The notes beneath the pieces are model-generated. The model ran no database searches and had not been told where the DNA came from. It saw only the letters and a program-made list of their open reading frames with translations. From assembly GCA_052244495.1 (NCBI GenBank), contig JBQPXH010000015.1: 64,000 nt of DNA; one strand, 5' to 3'. Position 1 is the first letter of the stretch, and each line of letters begins with the position of its first letter. Shown here one piece after another: positions 16,449-26,050 of the stretch. The position numbers were made by a program, and so were the translations under genes. The stretch comes from Cereibacter_A sp052244495. Lineage in GTDB: Bacteria; Pseudomonadota; Alphaproteobacteria; Rhodobacterales; Rhodobacteraceae.

Positions 16449-17351
16449 TCATTTGCGGGCCTTCGGGTCGAGCACGTCGCGCAGGCCGTCGCCGAGCAGG
16501 TTGAAGCCGAGCGAGACGGCGAAGATGGCGAGGCCCGGCATGGTGGCGACCCACCACTGGTCGATGATGAAGCGGCGGCCGCCCGCGATCATGGCGCCCC
16601 ATTCCGGCTGCGGCGGCTGGGCGCCGAGGCCGAGGAAGCCGAGGCCTGCCGCGGTGAGGATGATCCCCGCCATGTCGAGCGTCACCCGCACGATCACCGA
16701 GGAGAGGCAGAGCGGCGTCACATGGCCCCAGAGAATGCGGAGCGCGGAGGCGCCCTGAAGCCGCGCTGCGTTGATGAAGTCGCTGTCGCGGATCATGAGC
16801 GTCTCGGCCCGTGCGAGGCGCGCATAGGGCGGCCAGGAGGTGAGCGCGATGGCGATGATCGCATTCTCGATCCCCGGCCCCAGCGCCGCCACGAAGGCCA
16901 GCGCCAGGATCAGCCGCGGGAAGGCCAGGAAGATGTCGGTCGCCCGCATCAGCACCGTATCGACCCAGCCGCCGAAATAGCCCGCCGTCGTGCCGATGGC
17001 GAGGCCGATGGGCGTGGCGATCACCGCCACCAGCACCACGACCATGAGCGTGAGCCGCGAGCCATGGATCACCCGGCTCAGGATGTCGCGCGCAAGGTCG
17101 TCGGTACCCATCGGATGCTCCCACGAGGGGGGCAGGAGGCGCTCGGTGCGCAGGTCGCCGCCCACGATCGGATCGTGGGGCGCGATCCAGGGCGCGAGGA
17201 TCGCCACCGCGATCAGCGCGAGCACGAGGCCGAGCCCCACCATGGCGAGCCGGTTGGCCTTCAGCGCGAGCCAGGTGCGGTAGGCCTGGCCGAGGCGCGC
17301 CTGCCGCCGCGAGGCGGGTTGCTCGGAGAGGAGCCACTCGGTCCGGGTCAT
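16449..17351 (-). CDS. Peptide-type ABC transporter permease (DppC-like)
   Basis: A 300-residue inner-membrane permease with six predicted membrane segments. It has the DppC-type opening (WLALKANRLAMVGLGLVLALIAV, then APHDPI and HPMGTDDLARDILSRVIHGSR) and the EAA loop AARLQGASALRILWGH, which docks with the ATPases. The ATG at 17351 overlaps the stop of the first permease (ATGA). Confidence 0.93.
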   Translation of the reverse strand: MTRTEWLLSEQPASRRQARLGQAYRTWLALKANRLAMVGLGLVLALIAVAILAPWIAPHDPIVGGDLRTERLLPPSWEHPMGTDDLARDILSRVIHGSRLTLMVVVLVAVIATPIGLAIGTTAGYFGGWVDTVLMRATDIFLAFPRLILALAFVAALGPGIENAIIAIALTSWPPYARLARAETLMIRDSDFINAARLQGASALRILWGHVTPLCLSSVIVRVTLDMAGIILTAAGLGFLGLGAQPPQPEWGAMIAGGRRFIIDQWWVATMPGLAIFAVSLGFNLLGDGLRDVLDPKARK

Positions 17352-18418
17352 GGCCGCACCTGCCGCCGCGTGCGTGGATCGAGAAGGGTGTAGAGCAGGT
17401 CCGACAGCAGGTTCAGCGCCACGAACACCGCGCCGATCACGAGCGTCCCGCCGAGGACGGCGTTCATGTCCGCCACCTGCAGGCTGTTGGTGAGGTAGAG
17501 GCCGAGCCCCGGCCAGGCGAAGACCGTCTCGGTCAGGACCGAGCCTTCGAGGAGGCCTGCGTATGAAAGCGCCACCACTGTCACGAGCGGTACGGCCGCG
17601 TTGCGCAGCGCATGGACCCAGACGATGCGCCACTCGGGCACGCCCTTCACCCGGGCGGTGGTGACATATTCCTGCGCGAGCTCGGCCAGCATGAAGCTGC
17701 GCGTCATGCGGCTGATGTAGGCCATCGAGAAATAGCCGAGCAGCGCCCCGGGCAGGATGATGTGCGAGAAGGCATTGCCGAACGCGTCCCAGGCGCCCTG
17801 CATGGCGCTGTCGAGGAGGAGGAGGCCCGTCGTCACGGTGAAGCTGTATTCATAGGCGATGTCGATACGGCCCGGCCCCGCGACCCAGCCGAGCCGGGCG
17901 TAGAAGACGAGAAGGCCAAGCAGCCCCAGCCAGAAGATCGGGGCCGAATAGCCGACAAGGCCGAGGACGCGGACGATCTGGTCGATGGCGCTGCCCTGCC
18001 TGACGGCGGTGATGACGCCCAGAGGGATGCCTACCAGCGTGCCGATCAGGATCCCCACGGTCGCAAGCTCCAGCGTCGCGGGGAAGACCCGCGCGAGATC
18101 GTCGGCCACCGGGCGCTTGCTGAGGAAGGAGCTTCCGAGATCGCCCGAGAGCACGTTGCGCAGGTAGATCCAGAACTGCTCCCAGACCGGTCGGTCGAGG
18201 CCCATCGCGCGATACATGGCGTCGTAGGTGGACTGGCTCGCGCGGTCTCCGACCGCCCGCAGCACCGGGTCCACCGACATGTAGCGGCTGATGGCGAATG
18301 TGACGAGAAGGAGGCCCAGGAAGGTCACGGCGACGGTCAGCGCCACCTTGAGGCCCTTCCAGAGCCAGAGGGAGAGGGCGCCCGTGCGCCCCCTTCCGAA
18401 CTGCGGGGTTGCGGCCAT
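17348..18418 (-). CDS. Peptide-type ABC transporter permease (DppB-like)
   Basis: A 356-residue inner-membrane permease with a long N-terminal periplasmic stretch after the first membrane segment (DPVLRAVGDRASQSTYDAM, then GLDRPVWEQFWIYL), as in DppB. The EAA motif is TTARVKGVPEWRIVWVH. Its ATG at 18418 immediately abuts the stop of the substrate-binding protein gene at 18419, consistent with one transcript in the order binding protein, two permeases, two ATPases, dipeptidase. Confidence 0.93.
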   Translation of the reverse strand: MAATPQFGRGRTGALSLWLWKGLKVALTVAVTFLGLLLVTFAISRYMSVDPVLRAVGDRASQSTYDAMYRAMGLDRPVWEQFWIYLRNVLSGDLGSSFLSKRPVADDLARVFPATLELATVGILIGTLVGIPLGVITAVRQGSAIDQIVRVLGLVGYSAPIFWLGLLGLLVFYARLGWVAGPGRIDIAYEYSFTVTTGLLLLDSAMQGAWDAFGNAFSHIILPGALLGYFSMAYISRMTRSFMLAELAQEYVTTARVKGVPEWRIVWVHALRNAAVPLVTVVALSYAGLLEGSVLTETVFAWPGLGLYLTNSLQVADMNAVLGGTLVIGAVFVALNLLSDLLYTLLDPRTRRQVRP

Positions 18419-20008
18419 CTACTTCGTCACGGCCCGGAACGAGTTGTCGTTGAACGAGGGGCCGATGATGTAGCCCTCGACGTTCTTGCGCATGGCGACC
18501 ACTTCCGATTCCTGGAACATGATCACGAAGGGCGAGGTCTTCAGCACCTCCTCCTGCATGTCGCGATACATCTGGGCGCGCTTCTCGGTGTCGCGTTCGA
18601 GCACGGCGGCATCCGCCTTGGCGGTCAGCTCCGGGATCTCCCAGGCGTTGCGCCAGGCCAGCGGCTTCGAGGCCGCATCGTCGGAGTTGTCCGGGTTCTG
18701 CGCGAAGGTCGCGTTGGTATGCGGGTCCTGATAGTCGGGTCCCCACTGGCCGATGTAGATGTCATGCGTCCGCGCACGGTATTTCTCGAGCGTCTGGCCG
18801 CCGTCGCCGGGAATGATCTCGATGGTGATACCCGCCTGCGCCATGGTCTGCTGGATCGCCTGCGCGATCGAGGTCACTTCGGGCGTGTTGCGGGTATCCA
18901 TCGTGACGGTGAAGCCGTCGGGCAGGCCCGCCTGCGCCAGAAGCTCCTTGGCCTTGGCCGGATCGAAGCTGTAGGGCGTCTCGTCCAGCGCGCCGAGGAA
19001 CCCTTCGGGCAGGAAGGTCTGGTGGGTCTTCTTCATGCCCTTGACCAGCGTCTCGGCGATGGCGTCGTAATCGACGAGCCATTTCATCGCCTCACGCACC
19101 TCGGGCTTGGCCAGGTTCTCGTTCTTCTGGTTCAGGCCGAGGTAGAAGATCGTGCCCTTCACCCCGCTCTGGATCTTGATGTCGGGGTTCTGGCTCAGCG
19201 CCTCGATCTCTTCGGGCAAAAGCTTGCGCGCAATGTCGATGTCGCCCTGCTCGAGCAGCAGCCGCTCGGTCGCGGCCTCGGGGATGTGGCGGTAGATCGA
19301 ACGCGCCATGGCGGGCTTGTCGCCATCCCAGTTGTCGTTGCGCTCCATCACGACGGCCTCGTTGGCGCGCCATTCGCGGATCGTGAAGGGGCCGGAGCCT
19401 GCGTAATTCGTCTTGAGCCAGTTGTAGCCCCAGTCGCCGTCCGCCTCGTTCGACTGGACGAGATCCTTGTCCACCACCGAGGCGACGGTCGCCGTCAGGC
19501 AGTAGAGCAGGAAGGTCGGCGCATAGGCCTTGTCCATCTCGAAGGTGAAGGAATAGTCGCCGGTCTGCTTGACCTTCTCCTCGACATTGTCGGGCGTCAG
19601 GCCGAACTGGCCCAGGATGAAGGCCGGCGACTTGTCGAGCTTCACCGCGCGGACGAGGCTGTAGACCACGTCCTCGGCGGTCAGGTCGTTGCCCGAGGCG
19701 AATTTCTTGCCCTGACGGACCGTGAAGCTCATGGTCTTGCCGTCCTCGGACAGCTCCCAGCTTTCAGCCACGCGGCCGAAGATGTTCGAGACGTCCTCGA
19801 TGTCGTAGCCGATGATCGTCTCGTAGCTGTTGCCGATGATCTCGGAGGCAGTGAATTCGAACACCTCGGCCGGGTCGAGGGTGATCATGTCGTCGATCGC
19901 CCAGGCCTGGATGAAGGTGTCGGGCGGCGTCTCGGCGGATAGCGGAGCCGTGGTCAGGGCGAAAGCGGCAACGGCCGCCGTCGCCAGCAAGCGCGCTCGG
20001 ATGAACAT
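18419..20008 (-). CDS. Periplasmic peptide-binding protein of ABC transporter (SBP family 5)
   Basis: A 529-residue family 5 solute-binding protein. The signal peptide MFIRARLLATAAVAAFALTTAPLSA is followed by the mature protein. FTVRQGKKFASGNDLTAEDVVYSL is the family signature near residue 97. It delivers peptides or related ligands to the permeases encoded just downstream. The start at 20008 follows a GGGGG-containing ribosome site. The upstream frame extension (31 residues) lacks one. Ligand specificity cannot be read from sequence; the linked dipeptidase points to dipeptides. Confidence 0.93.
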   Translation of the reverse strand: MFIRARLLATAAVAAFALTTAPLSAETPPDTFIQAWAIDDMITLDPAEVFEFTASEIIGNSYETIIGYDIEDVSNIFGRVAESWELSEDGKTMSFTVRQGKKFASGNDLTAEDVVYSLVRAVKLDKSPAFILGQFGLTPDNVEEKVKQTGDYSFTFEMDKAYAPTFLLYCLTATVASVVDKDLVQSNEADGDWGYNWLKTNYAGSGPFTIREWRANEAVVMERNDNWDGDKPAMARSIYRHIPEAATERLLLEQGDIDIARKLLPEEIEALSQNPDIKIQSGVKGTIFYLGLNQKNENLAKPEVREAMKWLVDYDAIAETLVKGMKKTHQTFLPEGFLGALDETPYSFDPAKAKELLAQAGLPDGFTVTMDTRNTPEVTSIAQAIQQTMAQAGITIEIIPGDGGQTLEKYRARTHDIYIGQWGPDYQDPHTNATFAQNPDNSDDAASKPLAWRNAWEIPELTAKADAAVLERDTEKRAQMYRDMQEEVLKTSPFVIMFQESEVVAMRKNVEGYIIGPSFNDNSFRAVTK

Positions 20009-20460
20009 GGAGAACCCCCTGTCGAAGTTTTTTTTGCGCAGGCTCCTGTCCTTCGCCAGGCGTCGGGACGGGCCCCGCTGACATGCTGAACAGCGGGTCA
20101 TGAAACTGTCAAGGGTTGCTCTCGACCCGAGAAGATCGGCCGGGACCGGGGCACCGCCGCCTCCGGAAGCGCCCGGTCAGCGGGCGGCCGCAAAAGGCCG
20201 GGGACGGAGGCGCCCGCAGATCAGGCAGCCCTGACCCTGCCGGCGCGGTCGGCGGCGGTCGCCTGCTGCGTTTCCATGCCGCCCGGCCGCAGCCCCACCT
20301 CGGCGACACCCCTTCGCGCCGGTCGGTCCGTGGCCGGGTCACGCCGACAATTTCGCGCGTCGGCAGGCTTTGCCCCGTGGCCGCCGGCGGGTCCGGCGTT
20401 CCAGAACGCCGCTTGACGCTGCTTGCCCGATCCTCAAGATCGCGGCCAAAGGAGATGCCC
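20009..20460. other. Gene-free region between ABC operon and nitroreductase
   Basis: This 452-base divergent gap should hold the promoters of both flanking units. An A8 run (minus strand, 20028-20035) lies about 20 bases ahead of the binding-protein gene. TTGACG at 20413-20418 is a possible -35 for the nitroreductase gene, but no good -10 follows. The remainder is GC-rich and I see no convincing gene in it. Confidence 0.6.
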
Positions 20461-21039
20461 ATGCCCGATGCGAAGCCCGAGGTCCTTGACTTCCTCCTCA
20501 ACCGTCGCTCGCGGCCCGCCAAGACGCTGGCGCTGCCGGTGCCGGACCGTGCGGCACTGGAGCCGATCCTGACCGCCGCCCTGCGCACGCCGGATCACGG
20601 CAAGCTCGAGCCATGGCGGCTGATCGTGGTTCAGGCGGGCGCGATGCCGAGGCTCGCGGCGCTGGCAGATGCCCGCGCCGATGCGCTCGGCCTCGACGAC
20701 GAGAAGCGTGGCAAGGGTCGATCGCAGTTCGAGCAGAGCCATCTGGCCGTTATCGTCGTGGCGCGGCCGCAGCCTTCCGACAAGGTGCCGGACATCGAGC
20801 AGACACTTTCGGCGGGCGCCGTCTGCCTCTCGCTGCTGAACGCGGCGCTGGCGGCCGGCTGGGGGGCGAACTGGCTCACCGGCTGGCCCGCCCACGACCG
20901 AGGCTTCCTGCGCGAGGGGCTGGGCCTCGAGGATCACGAATTCGTCGCGGGCATCGTGCATATCGGCAGCGAGACCGTCGCCCCGCCCGAGCGCCCGCGA
21001 CCTGATGTTGCCAGTCTCACCACATGGGTAAGTGAATGA
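20461..21039 (+). CDS. Nitroreductase family protein (YdjA-like)
   Basis: A 192-residue FMN-dependent nitroreductase-fold protein of the short YdjA-like group. The N-terminal LNRRSRPAK binds the flavin phosphate, RTPDHGKLEPWRLIVV is the flavin/substrate segment, and the later AALAAGWGANWLTGW segment is characteristic. ATGs occur at 20455 and 20461. AAAGGAG abuts the first, so the second (spacing 6) is preferred. It overlaps the next gene by four bases (ATGA). The natural electron acceptor is not known. Confidence 0.9.
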   Translation: MPDAKPEVLDFLLNRRSRPAKTLALPVPDRAALEPILTAALRTPDHGKLEPWRLIVVQAGAMPRLAALADARADALGLDDEKRGKGRSQFEQSHLAVIVVARPQPSDKVPDIEQTLSAGAVCLSLLNAALAAGWGANWLTGWPAHDRGFLREGLGLEDHEFVAGIVHIGSETVAPPERPRPDVASLTTWVSE

Positions 21040-21731
21040 TCCGCGATTTCCTCCGTGCCATCGGCCAGATCGGCGACCCCCCCTTCCGACGGGTCGTCCT
21101 CTTCGGCATCGGCCTCTCGCTGCTGCTGCTGATGGCGATCTATGCAGGGTTCCTGTTCCTGCTGAACATGTTCGTGCCCGACACGCTGACCGTGCCCTGG
21201 ATCGGCGAGGTCGGCGGCGTCGATACGGTCCTGTCCTGGGGCTCGGCCGTCCTCATGCTGGGACTGTCGGTGTTCCTGATGATCCCGGTCGCCTCGGCCT
21301 TCACCGGCCTCTTCCTCGACCGGGTCGTGGATGCCGTCGAGGAGAAGCACTATCCGCAGCTCCCCCCCGCCACTCCGCTTCCGATGACGGATCAGCTGAT
21401 CGACAGCGCGAACTTCTTCGCGGTGCTCGTCCTCGTCAACGTGATCGCGCTCGTGGTCTTCATCTTTGCGGGGCCGGTGGGACCGATCCTCTTCTGGGCG
21501 CTGAACGGCTTCCTGCTCGGTCGCGAGTACTTCACGCTGGTCGCGATGCGAAGGCTCGGCCGGGGGGGCGCGAAGGCGCTCCGCGCTCGTCACGCCGGGC
21601 AGATCTGGATCGCGGGCACGCTGATGGCGGCGCCGCTCTCGATCCCGATCCTGAACCTCGTCGTGCCCGTGCTGGGCGTGGCGACCTTCACGCATCTCTT
21701 CCACCGGCTGAACGGCGGCCGGCGGGTCTGA
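21036..21731 (+). CDS. EI24 domain (CysZ-like) integral membrane protein
   Basis: A 231-residue membrane protein with about four hydrophobic segments (VLFGIGLSLLLLMAIYAGFL, TVLSWGSAVLMLGLSVFLMI, NFFAVLVLVNVIALVVFIF and one near residues 190-215). It has the NGFLLGREYFTLVAMRR motif of the EI24/CysZ family. CysZ transports sulfate in enterobacteria; whether this homologue does so is not known. It is translationally coupled to the nitroreductase gene through ATGA. Confidence 0.88.
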   Translation: MIRDFLRAIGQIGDPPFRRVVLFGIGLSLLLLMAIYAGFLFLLNMFVPDTLTVPWIGEVGGVDTVLSWGSAVLMLGLSVFLMIPVASAFTGLFLDRVVDAVEEKHYPQLPPATPLPMTDQLIDSANFFAVLVLVNVIALVVFIFAGPVGPILFWALNGFLLGREYFTLVAMRRLGRGGAKALRARHAGQIWIAGTLMAAPLSIPILNLVVPVLGVATFTHLFHRLNGGRRV

Positions 21732-21803
21732 TCGCTGCCTCGCGGCAGGCCCGGTGTGCGGGCCGGCCGCATCCCGGCCCCGACGCGAGAGGGCATTCCG
21801 GCT

Positions 21804-22085
21804 TCAGAGGGGCGGCGGCGGCGGCATGCGTCCCATGATGTCGATGTCGCGCAACGAGATCACTCCCGACAGGATGATCCCGCAGAGCACCGCCCAGACC
21901 AGCGTGCCCCAGAGCGTCGTGAGCCAGGCCTTGCGGCGGATGACATAGCCAGCCGGAGCGCCGCGCGGCGTCCCCGGCACCACCTTCCCCGCCTCGTCCT
22001 GGCTCTGCACCCTCAGGGGGAGCAGGATGAAGAACACCATGAACCAGGTCACCGCATAGAGGACGATGGCGCCGGTGATGCTCAT
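21804..22085 (-). CDS. DUF1467 family small membrane protein
   Basis: A 93-residue protein with two membrane segments (ITGAIVLYAVTWFMVFFILLPL and TLWGTLVWAVLCGIILSGVI) and a proline-rich C-terminus. It fits the alphaproteobacterial DUF1467 family, which commonly sits after methylmalonyl-CoA epimerase. Function is unknown. Its ATG overlaps the stop of the epimerase gene (ATGA). Confidence 0.9.
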   Translation of the reverse strand: MSITGAIVLYAVTWFMVFFILLPLRVQSQDEAGKVVPGTPRGAPAGYVIRRKAWLTTLWGTLVWAVLCGIILSGVISLRDIDIMGRMPPPPPL

Positions 22086-22486
22086 ACCTGCTCCAGTTCC
22101 ACCAGGCAGCCGTTGAAGTCCTTGGGATGGAGGAAGAGCACGGGCTTGCCATGCGCGCCGATCTTCGGCTCGCCCGATCCCAGCACCCGTGCGCCCGTGG
22201 CCTTCAGCCGGTCGCGCGCAGCCAGGATGTCTTCGACCTCGTAGCAGATGTGATGGATCCCGCCCGCCGGGTTCTTCTCGAGGAAGCCCGCGATCGGAGA
22301 GCCCTCGCCCAGCGGATAGAGAAGCTCGATCTTCGTGTTGGGGAGCGTGATGAAGATCACGGTGACGCCGTGGTCGGGCTCGTCCTGCGGCGCGCCCACC
22401 TCGGCGCCCAGCGTATTGCGATACTGCGCCGCCGCGGCCTCCAGGTCGGGCACGGCAATGGCCACGTGGTTCAGGCGTCCGATCAT
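22082..22486 (-). CDS. mce: Methylmalonyl-CoA epimerase
   Basis: Interconverts (2R)- and (2S)-methylmalonyl-CoA in propionyl-CoA metabolism, feeding a B12-dependent mutase. The 134-residue glyoxalase-fold protein has RLNHVAIAVPDLEAA at the N-terminus, GGIHHICYEVEDI in the centre and LHPKDFNGCLVELEQ at the C-terminus, with the metal-binding His and Glu residues of the family. The ATG at 22486 has GGGAGAG upstream. Confidence 0.94.
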   Translation of the reverse strand: MIGRLNHVAIAVPDLEAAAAQYRNTLGAEVGAPQDEPDHGVTVIFITLPNTKIELLYPLGEGSPIAGFLEKNPAGGIHHICYEVEDILAARDRLKATGARVLGSGEPKIGAHGKPVLFLHPKDFNGCLVELEQV

Positions 22487-22771
22487 GTTCTCTCCCTCCG
22501 TCAGGTCGGCCCGTTATGGAAGCGGCCCCTCGACCGTGCAAGGGGGCAGCCCGTCGCGCGGAGGCGGGCGGAACGGGTCGGGGCCATGCCCTGCCCGCAG
22601 GTCGCTTCGGTCACGGGTCGAGGCCGGGCGCAAAGCTCCTCCCGCGGCCGGGGTTCGTGGCATGGTCGGCCGCAGCGGCCACAGGATCGCTCAGGCCGAG
22701 AGCATCGGCTTAACGGGATCTTGACCCGGATGGGCTTCACTGCCGCGAGTCGAGAACTTCGGAAAGCCCCG

Positions 22772-23473
22772 ATGCCCCATCTGCACCTCCTGCCCGATCC
22801 ACTGCCGCCCTTTTCGCCGCGCCGCGCCCCTGGCCCCCTGCCCCTTGCCGGCCTGACGGTTCTGGCGGTCGAGGACAGCCACTTCGCGGCAGAGGCGATG
22901 CGGCTCCTCTGCCACCGCTCGGGCGCGCGGCTGCGACGGGCCGACGATCTGCAGGGCGCCCGCAAGCATCTCCAGCGCTACAGCCCGGATGCGGTGATCG
23001 TCGATCTGGGCCTGCCCGACGGCGCGGGCGAGATGCTGATCGCCGAACTGGCAGCCCGGCCCGGCCCGGTCATTCTCGCGGCAAGCGGGGACGCCTCGCG
23101 GCGCGAGGCCGCCCTCGAGGCCGGCGCCCATGCCTTCCTCGAGAAGCCGCTCGACAGCCTCGCCCTCTTCCAGCAGGTCCTGCTCGACCATCTGCCGGGC
23201 AGGAATCGTCGGGCCGAAGATGAGACCCTGCCCCCGCCCGATCCCTTCTCGCTGCGGGAGGATCTGCATCGGGCGGCAGGCCTCGCCGCGTCCCTCCTGC
23301 CCGGAACGGCGCGAGCCCGCTATCTCTCGGGTTTCGTCACCGGCATCGCCCGCAGCAGCGGCGACAAGGCGCTGGAGCAGGCCGCCGTCGCCGCGCCCGA
23401 CAGCGACGAGGCGCTGGAGGTGCTGCGCCGGCTGATCTCGGCCCGGCTCGCCATTGCCGCAGCCGCCTTCTGA
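22772..23473 (+). CDS. Response regulator receiver protein without DNA-binding domain
   Basis: A 233-residue protein with a CheY-like receiver domain at about residues 25-143. VLAVEDSHF carries the acidic pocket, IVDLGLPDGAG the phospho-accepting aspartate, and FLEKPLD the conserved lysine. The C-terminal 80 residues look like a helical (Hpt-like or scaffold) region rather than a DNA-binding domain. A partner kinase is not in the window. The ATG at 22772 with GGAAAG is preferred over the ATG at 22730. Confidence 0.82.
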   Translation: MPHLHLLPDPLPPFSPRRAPGPLPLAGLTVLAVEDSHFAAEAMRLLCHRSGARLRRADDLQGARKHLQRYSPDAVIVDLGLPDGAGEMLIAELAARPGPVILAASGDASRREAALEAGAHAFLEKPLDSLALFQQVLLDHLPGRNRRAEDETLPPPDPFSLREDLHRAAGLAASLLPGTARARYLSGFVTGIARSSGDKALEQAAVAAPDSDEALEVLRRLISARLAIAAAAF

Positions 23474-23490
23474 CGCCCGCTTCCGACGCG

Positions 23491-24195
23491 TCAGAGCAGG
23501 GGATCCGTTCCGCCGCGCACGAGACCGGTCAGGTCGGAAAGCCGCTCTCTCTGCCGCCCGAAGTCGTCGAAGTTCCGTGGCGCGAGCCAAAGCTCGAAGG
23601 CTTCGCGCAGGGCGGGCCATTCCTTGTCGATGACCGAGAACCAGGCCGTGTCGCGATTGCGCCCCTTGACCACCGTCGCCTGCCGGAACGTGCCCTCATA
23701 GCTGAAGCCCAGCCGCTGCGCCGCCCGGCGAGAGGCCAGGTTCAGCGCATCGCATTTCCATTCGACGCGCCGGTAGCCGGCCGCGAAGCTCCAGGCCATC
23801 ATCAGGAAGAGCGCCTCGGTGGCCGCCGGCGTGCGCTGCAACTCGGGCGCGAGGCAGATGTGGCCGATCTCGATCGTCCCCGCTTCCGGCGCGATGCGCA
23901 GGAAGCTCGCCACGCCGGCGAAATGCCCGGCGCTGCGGCCGCGGATCGTGTAGAAGTACGGGTCGGACCCGTCCTCCACCGTCCGCACCCAGTGATGGTA
24001 GGCGGCCGTCGAGGCGAAAGGCCCGTAGGGCAGGTAGTCCCAGACCGCATCATCGGCCGAGAAGGCCTGATGCAGGTCGGCGGCATGGTGGTCGGCGGAG
24101 AGCCGCTCCAGCCGGGCGTGACGCCCTTCCAGCGCCTCGCCCGAGGGGCGGGCAGGGGCGGACCAGCCCGGAACTGGCTCGCCGAACCGCTTCAC
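23491..24195 (-). CDS. GNAT family N-acetyltransferase (RimJ/RimL-like)
   Basis: A 234-residue protein with a GNAT core. EIGHICLAPELQRTPAATEALFLMMAW contains the acetyl-CoA binding region, and WKCDALNLASRRAAQRLGFSYEGTFR is the RimJ/RimL-type C-terminal signature. The start is GTG at 24195, three bases after the aspS stop, with GAAGGA inside the aspS end as ribosome site, so the two are probably co-transcribed. Substrate unknown. Confidence 0.88.
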   Translation of the reverse strand: MKRFGEPVPGWSAPARPSGEALEGRHARLERLSADHHAADLHQAFSADDAVWDYLPYGPFASTAAYHHWVRTVEDGSDPYFYTIRGRSAGHFAGVASFLRIAPEAGTIEIGHICLAPELQRTPAATEALFLMMAWSFAAGYRRVEWKCDALNLASRRAAQRLGFSYEGTFRQATVVKGRNRDTAWFSVIDKEWPALREAFELWLAPRNFDDFGRQRERLSDLTGLVRGGTDPLL

Positions 24196-24198
24196 GCC

Positions 24199-25974
24199 TC
24201 AGTCCTTCGGCACGACGCGCAGGCGCAACTCGCGCAACTGCTCGTTGGTGGGCTCCGAGGGTGCGCCCATCAGCAGATCCTCGGCCCGCTGGTTCATCGG
24301 GAACATGATGACTTCGCGGATGTTCGCCTCGTCCGCCAGCAGCATGACGATCCGGTCGATGCCCGCAGCACAGCCGCCGTGGGGCGGCGCGCCGTAGCGG
24401 AAGGCCTTGACCATGCCGCCGAAGCGCTTCTCGACCTCTTCCTTGGGATAGCCCGCGAGTTCGAAGGCCTTGAACATGATCTCGGGCTTGTGGTTGCGGA
24501 TCCCGCCCGAGATCAGCTCGTAGCCGTTGCAGGCGAGGTCGTACTGAAAGGCGTGGACCTTCAGCGGATCGCCCTCCAGCGCGTCCATCCCGCCCTGCGG
24601 CATCGAGAAGGGGTTGTGGCTGAAGTCGATCTTCCCTTCGTCGTCCTTCTCGTACATCGGGAAATCGACGATCCAGGCGAACTTGAAGCAGTTTTCCTCG
24701 GCCAGACCCAGCTCGCGGCCGATCTCGTTGCGCGCACGCCCCGCCACCGCCTCGAAGGTCTCGGGCTTGCCGCCGAGGAAGAAGGCCGCATCGCCCTCGC
24801 CCAGCCCCAGCTGCACCCGGATCGCCTCGGTCCGCTCCGGCCCGATGTTCTTGGCCAGCGGCCCCGCGGCCTCCATCGAGCCATCGTCACCCTTGCGCCA
24901 GAAGATGTAGCCCATCCCCGGCAGGCCCTGCGATTGCGCGAAGGCGTTCATCCGGTCGCAGAACTTGCGGCTCCCGCCCGTGGGTGCCGGGATCGCGCGG
25001 ATCTCGGTGCCCTCGTTCTCCAGCAGCTTGGCGAAGATCGCAAAGCCCGAGCCGCGGAAATGCTCGCTGACGACCTGCATCCGGATCGGGTTGCGAAGGT
25101 CCGGCTTGTCCGAGCCATACCACAGCATCGCATCGCGATAGGCGATCCGCGGCCAGTCGGCATCCACGCGGCGCCCGCCGCCGAACTCCTCGAAGAGCCC
25201 CTGGATCACCGGCTGGACGGCCGCGAACACATCCTCCTGCTCCACAAAGCTCATCTCGATGTCGAGCTGGTAGAAGTCGGTGGGCGAGCGGTCGGCGCGC
25301 GGGTCCTCGTCGCGGAAGCAGGGCGCGATCTGGAAGTAGCGGTCGAAGCCCGCCACCATGATGAGCTGCTTGAACTGCTGCGGCGCCTGCGGCAGGGCGT
25401 AGAACTTGCCCGGATGGAGCCGCGAGGGCACCAGGAAGTCGCGCGCGCCCTCGGGCGAGGAGGCGGTGATGATCGGCGTCTGGAACTCGTTGAAGCCCGC
25501 GTCCCACATCCGGTTGCGCAAGCTCCGCACCACGTTCGAGCGCAGCATCATGTTGGCGTGCAGCTTCTCGCGCCGCAGATCGAGGAAGCGGTAGGTCAGC
25601 CGCGTCTCCTCGGGATAGTCGGTCTCGCCGAACACCGGCAGCGGCAGCTCGTCCGCCGCACCCAGCACGCTCATGCCGGTGGCATAGACCTCGATCTCGC
25701 CGGTCGCGAGCTTGGGGTTCACGAGCGAAGCGTCGCGCGCCTTCACCCTGCCCTCGATGCGGATCACCCATTCGGCGCGCAGCTTCTCGAGCTCGGCGAA
25801 GGCCGGAGAGTCCGCGTCGGCGATCACCTGGGTGATGCCGTAATGGTCGCGCAGGTCGATGAAGAGCACGCCGCCGTGGTCGCGCACGCGGTGCACCCAG
25901 CCCGAGAGCCGCACCTCCTGACCGACATGCGCGGCGTTCAGTTCCGTGCAGGTATGGCTGCGATAGGCGTGCAT
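24199..25974 (-). CDS. aspS: Aspartyl-tRNA synthetase
   Basis: A class II synthetase of 591 residues, the bacterial type with the large GAD insertion. The N-terminal OB domain begins MHAYRSHTCTEL with VRLSGWVHRVRDHGG. Motif 2 is FRDEDPRADRSPTDFYQLD. Motif 3 is GCAAGIDRIVMLL near the C-terminus. Bacteria with this form often use it on both tRNA-Asp and tRNA-Asn. The start at 25974 fits the family. The frame continues open upstream as shadow only. Confidence 0.97.
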   Translation of the reverse strand: MHAYRSHTCTELNAAHVGQEVRLSGWVHRVRDHGGVLFIDLRDHYGITQVIADADSPAFAELEKLRAEWVIRIEGRVKARDASLVNPKLATGEIEVYATGMSVLGAADELPLPVFGETDYPEETRLTYRFLDLRREKLHANMMLRSNVVRSLRNRMWDAGFNEFQTPIITASSPEGARDFLVPSRLHPGKFYALPQAPQQFKQLIMVAGFDRYFQIAPCFRDEDPRADRSPTDFYQLDIEMSFVEQEDVFAAVQPVIQGLFEEFGGGRRVDADWPRIAYRDAMLWYGSDKPDLRNPIRMQVVSEHFRGSGFAIFAKLLENEGTEIRAIPAPTGGSRKFCDRMNAFAQSQGLPGMGYIFWRKGDDGSMEAAGPLAKNIGPERTEAIRVQLGLGEGDAAFFLGGKPETFEAVAGRARNEIGRELGLAEENCFKFAWIVDFPMYEKDDEGKIDFSHNPFSMPQGGMDALEGDPLKVHAFQYDLACNGYELISGGIRNHKPEIMFKAFELAGYPKEEVEKRFGGMVKAFRYGAPPHGGCAAGIDRIVMLLADEANIREVIMFPMNQRAEDLLMGAPSEPTNEQLRELRLRVVPKD

Positions 25975-26050
25975 GCGGCTCCCCTTCCCGAGGCTCTGGT
26001 TCGTCCGCGCCGATACACTCCGCACCGCGGGGGAAGTCAAGCCGCCGCCC

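Noticed and set aside
17612..19942. A 776-residue plus-strand open frame across the ABC permease and binding-protein genes
   Set aside because: Shadow of two well-recognised minus-strand genes; its composition is low in hydrophobic residues and repetitive, with no ribosome site.
20413..20441. Sigma-70 promoter for the nitroreductase gene (TTGACG with AAGATC)
   Set aside because: The -10 match is too poor to list as a feature; mentioned in the gap description only.
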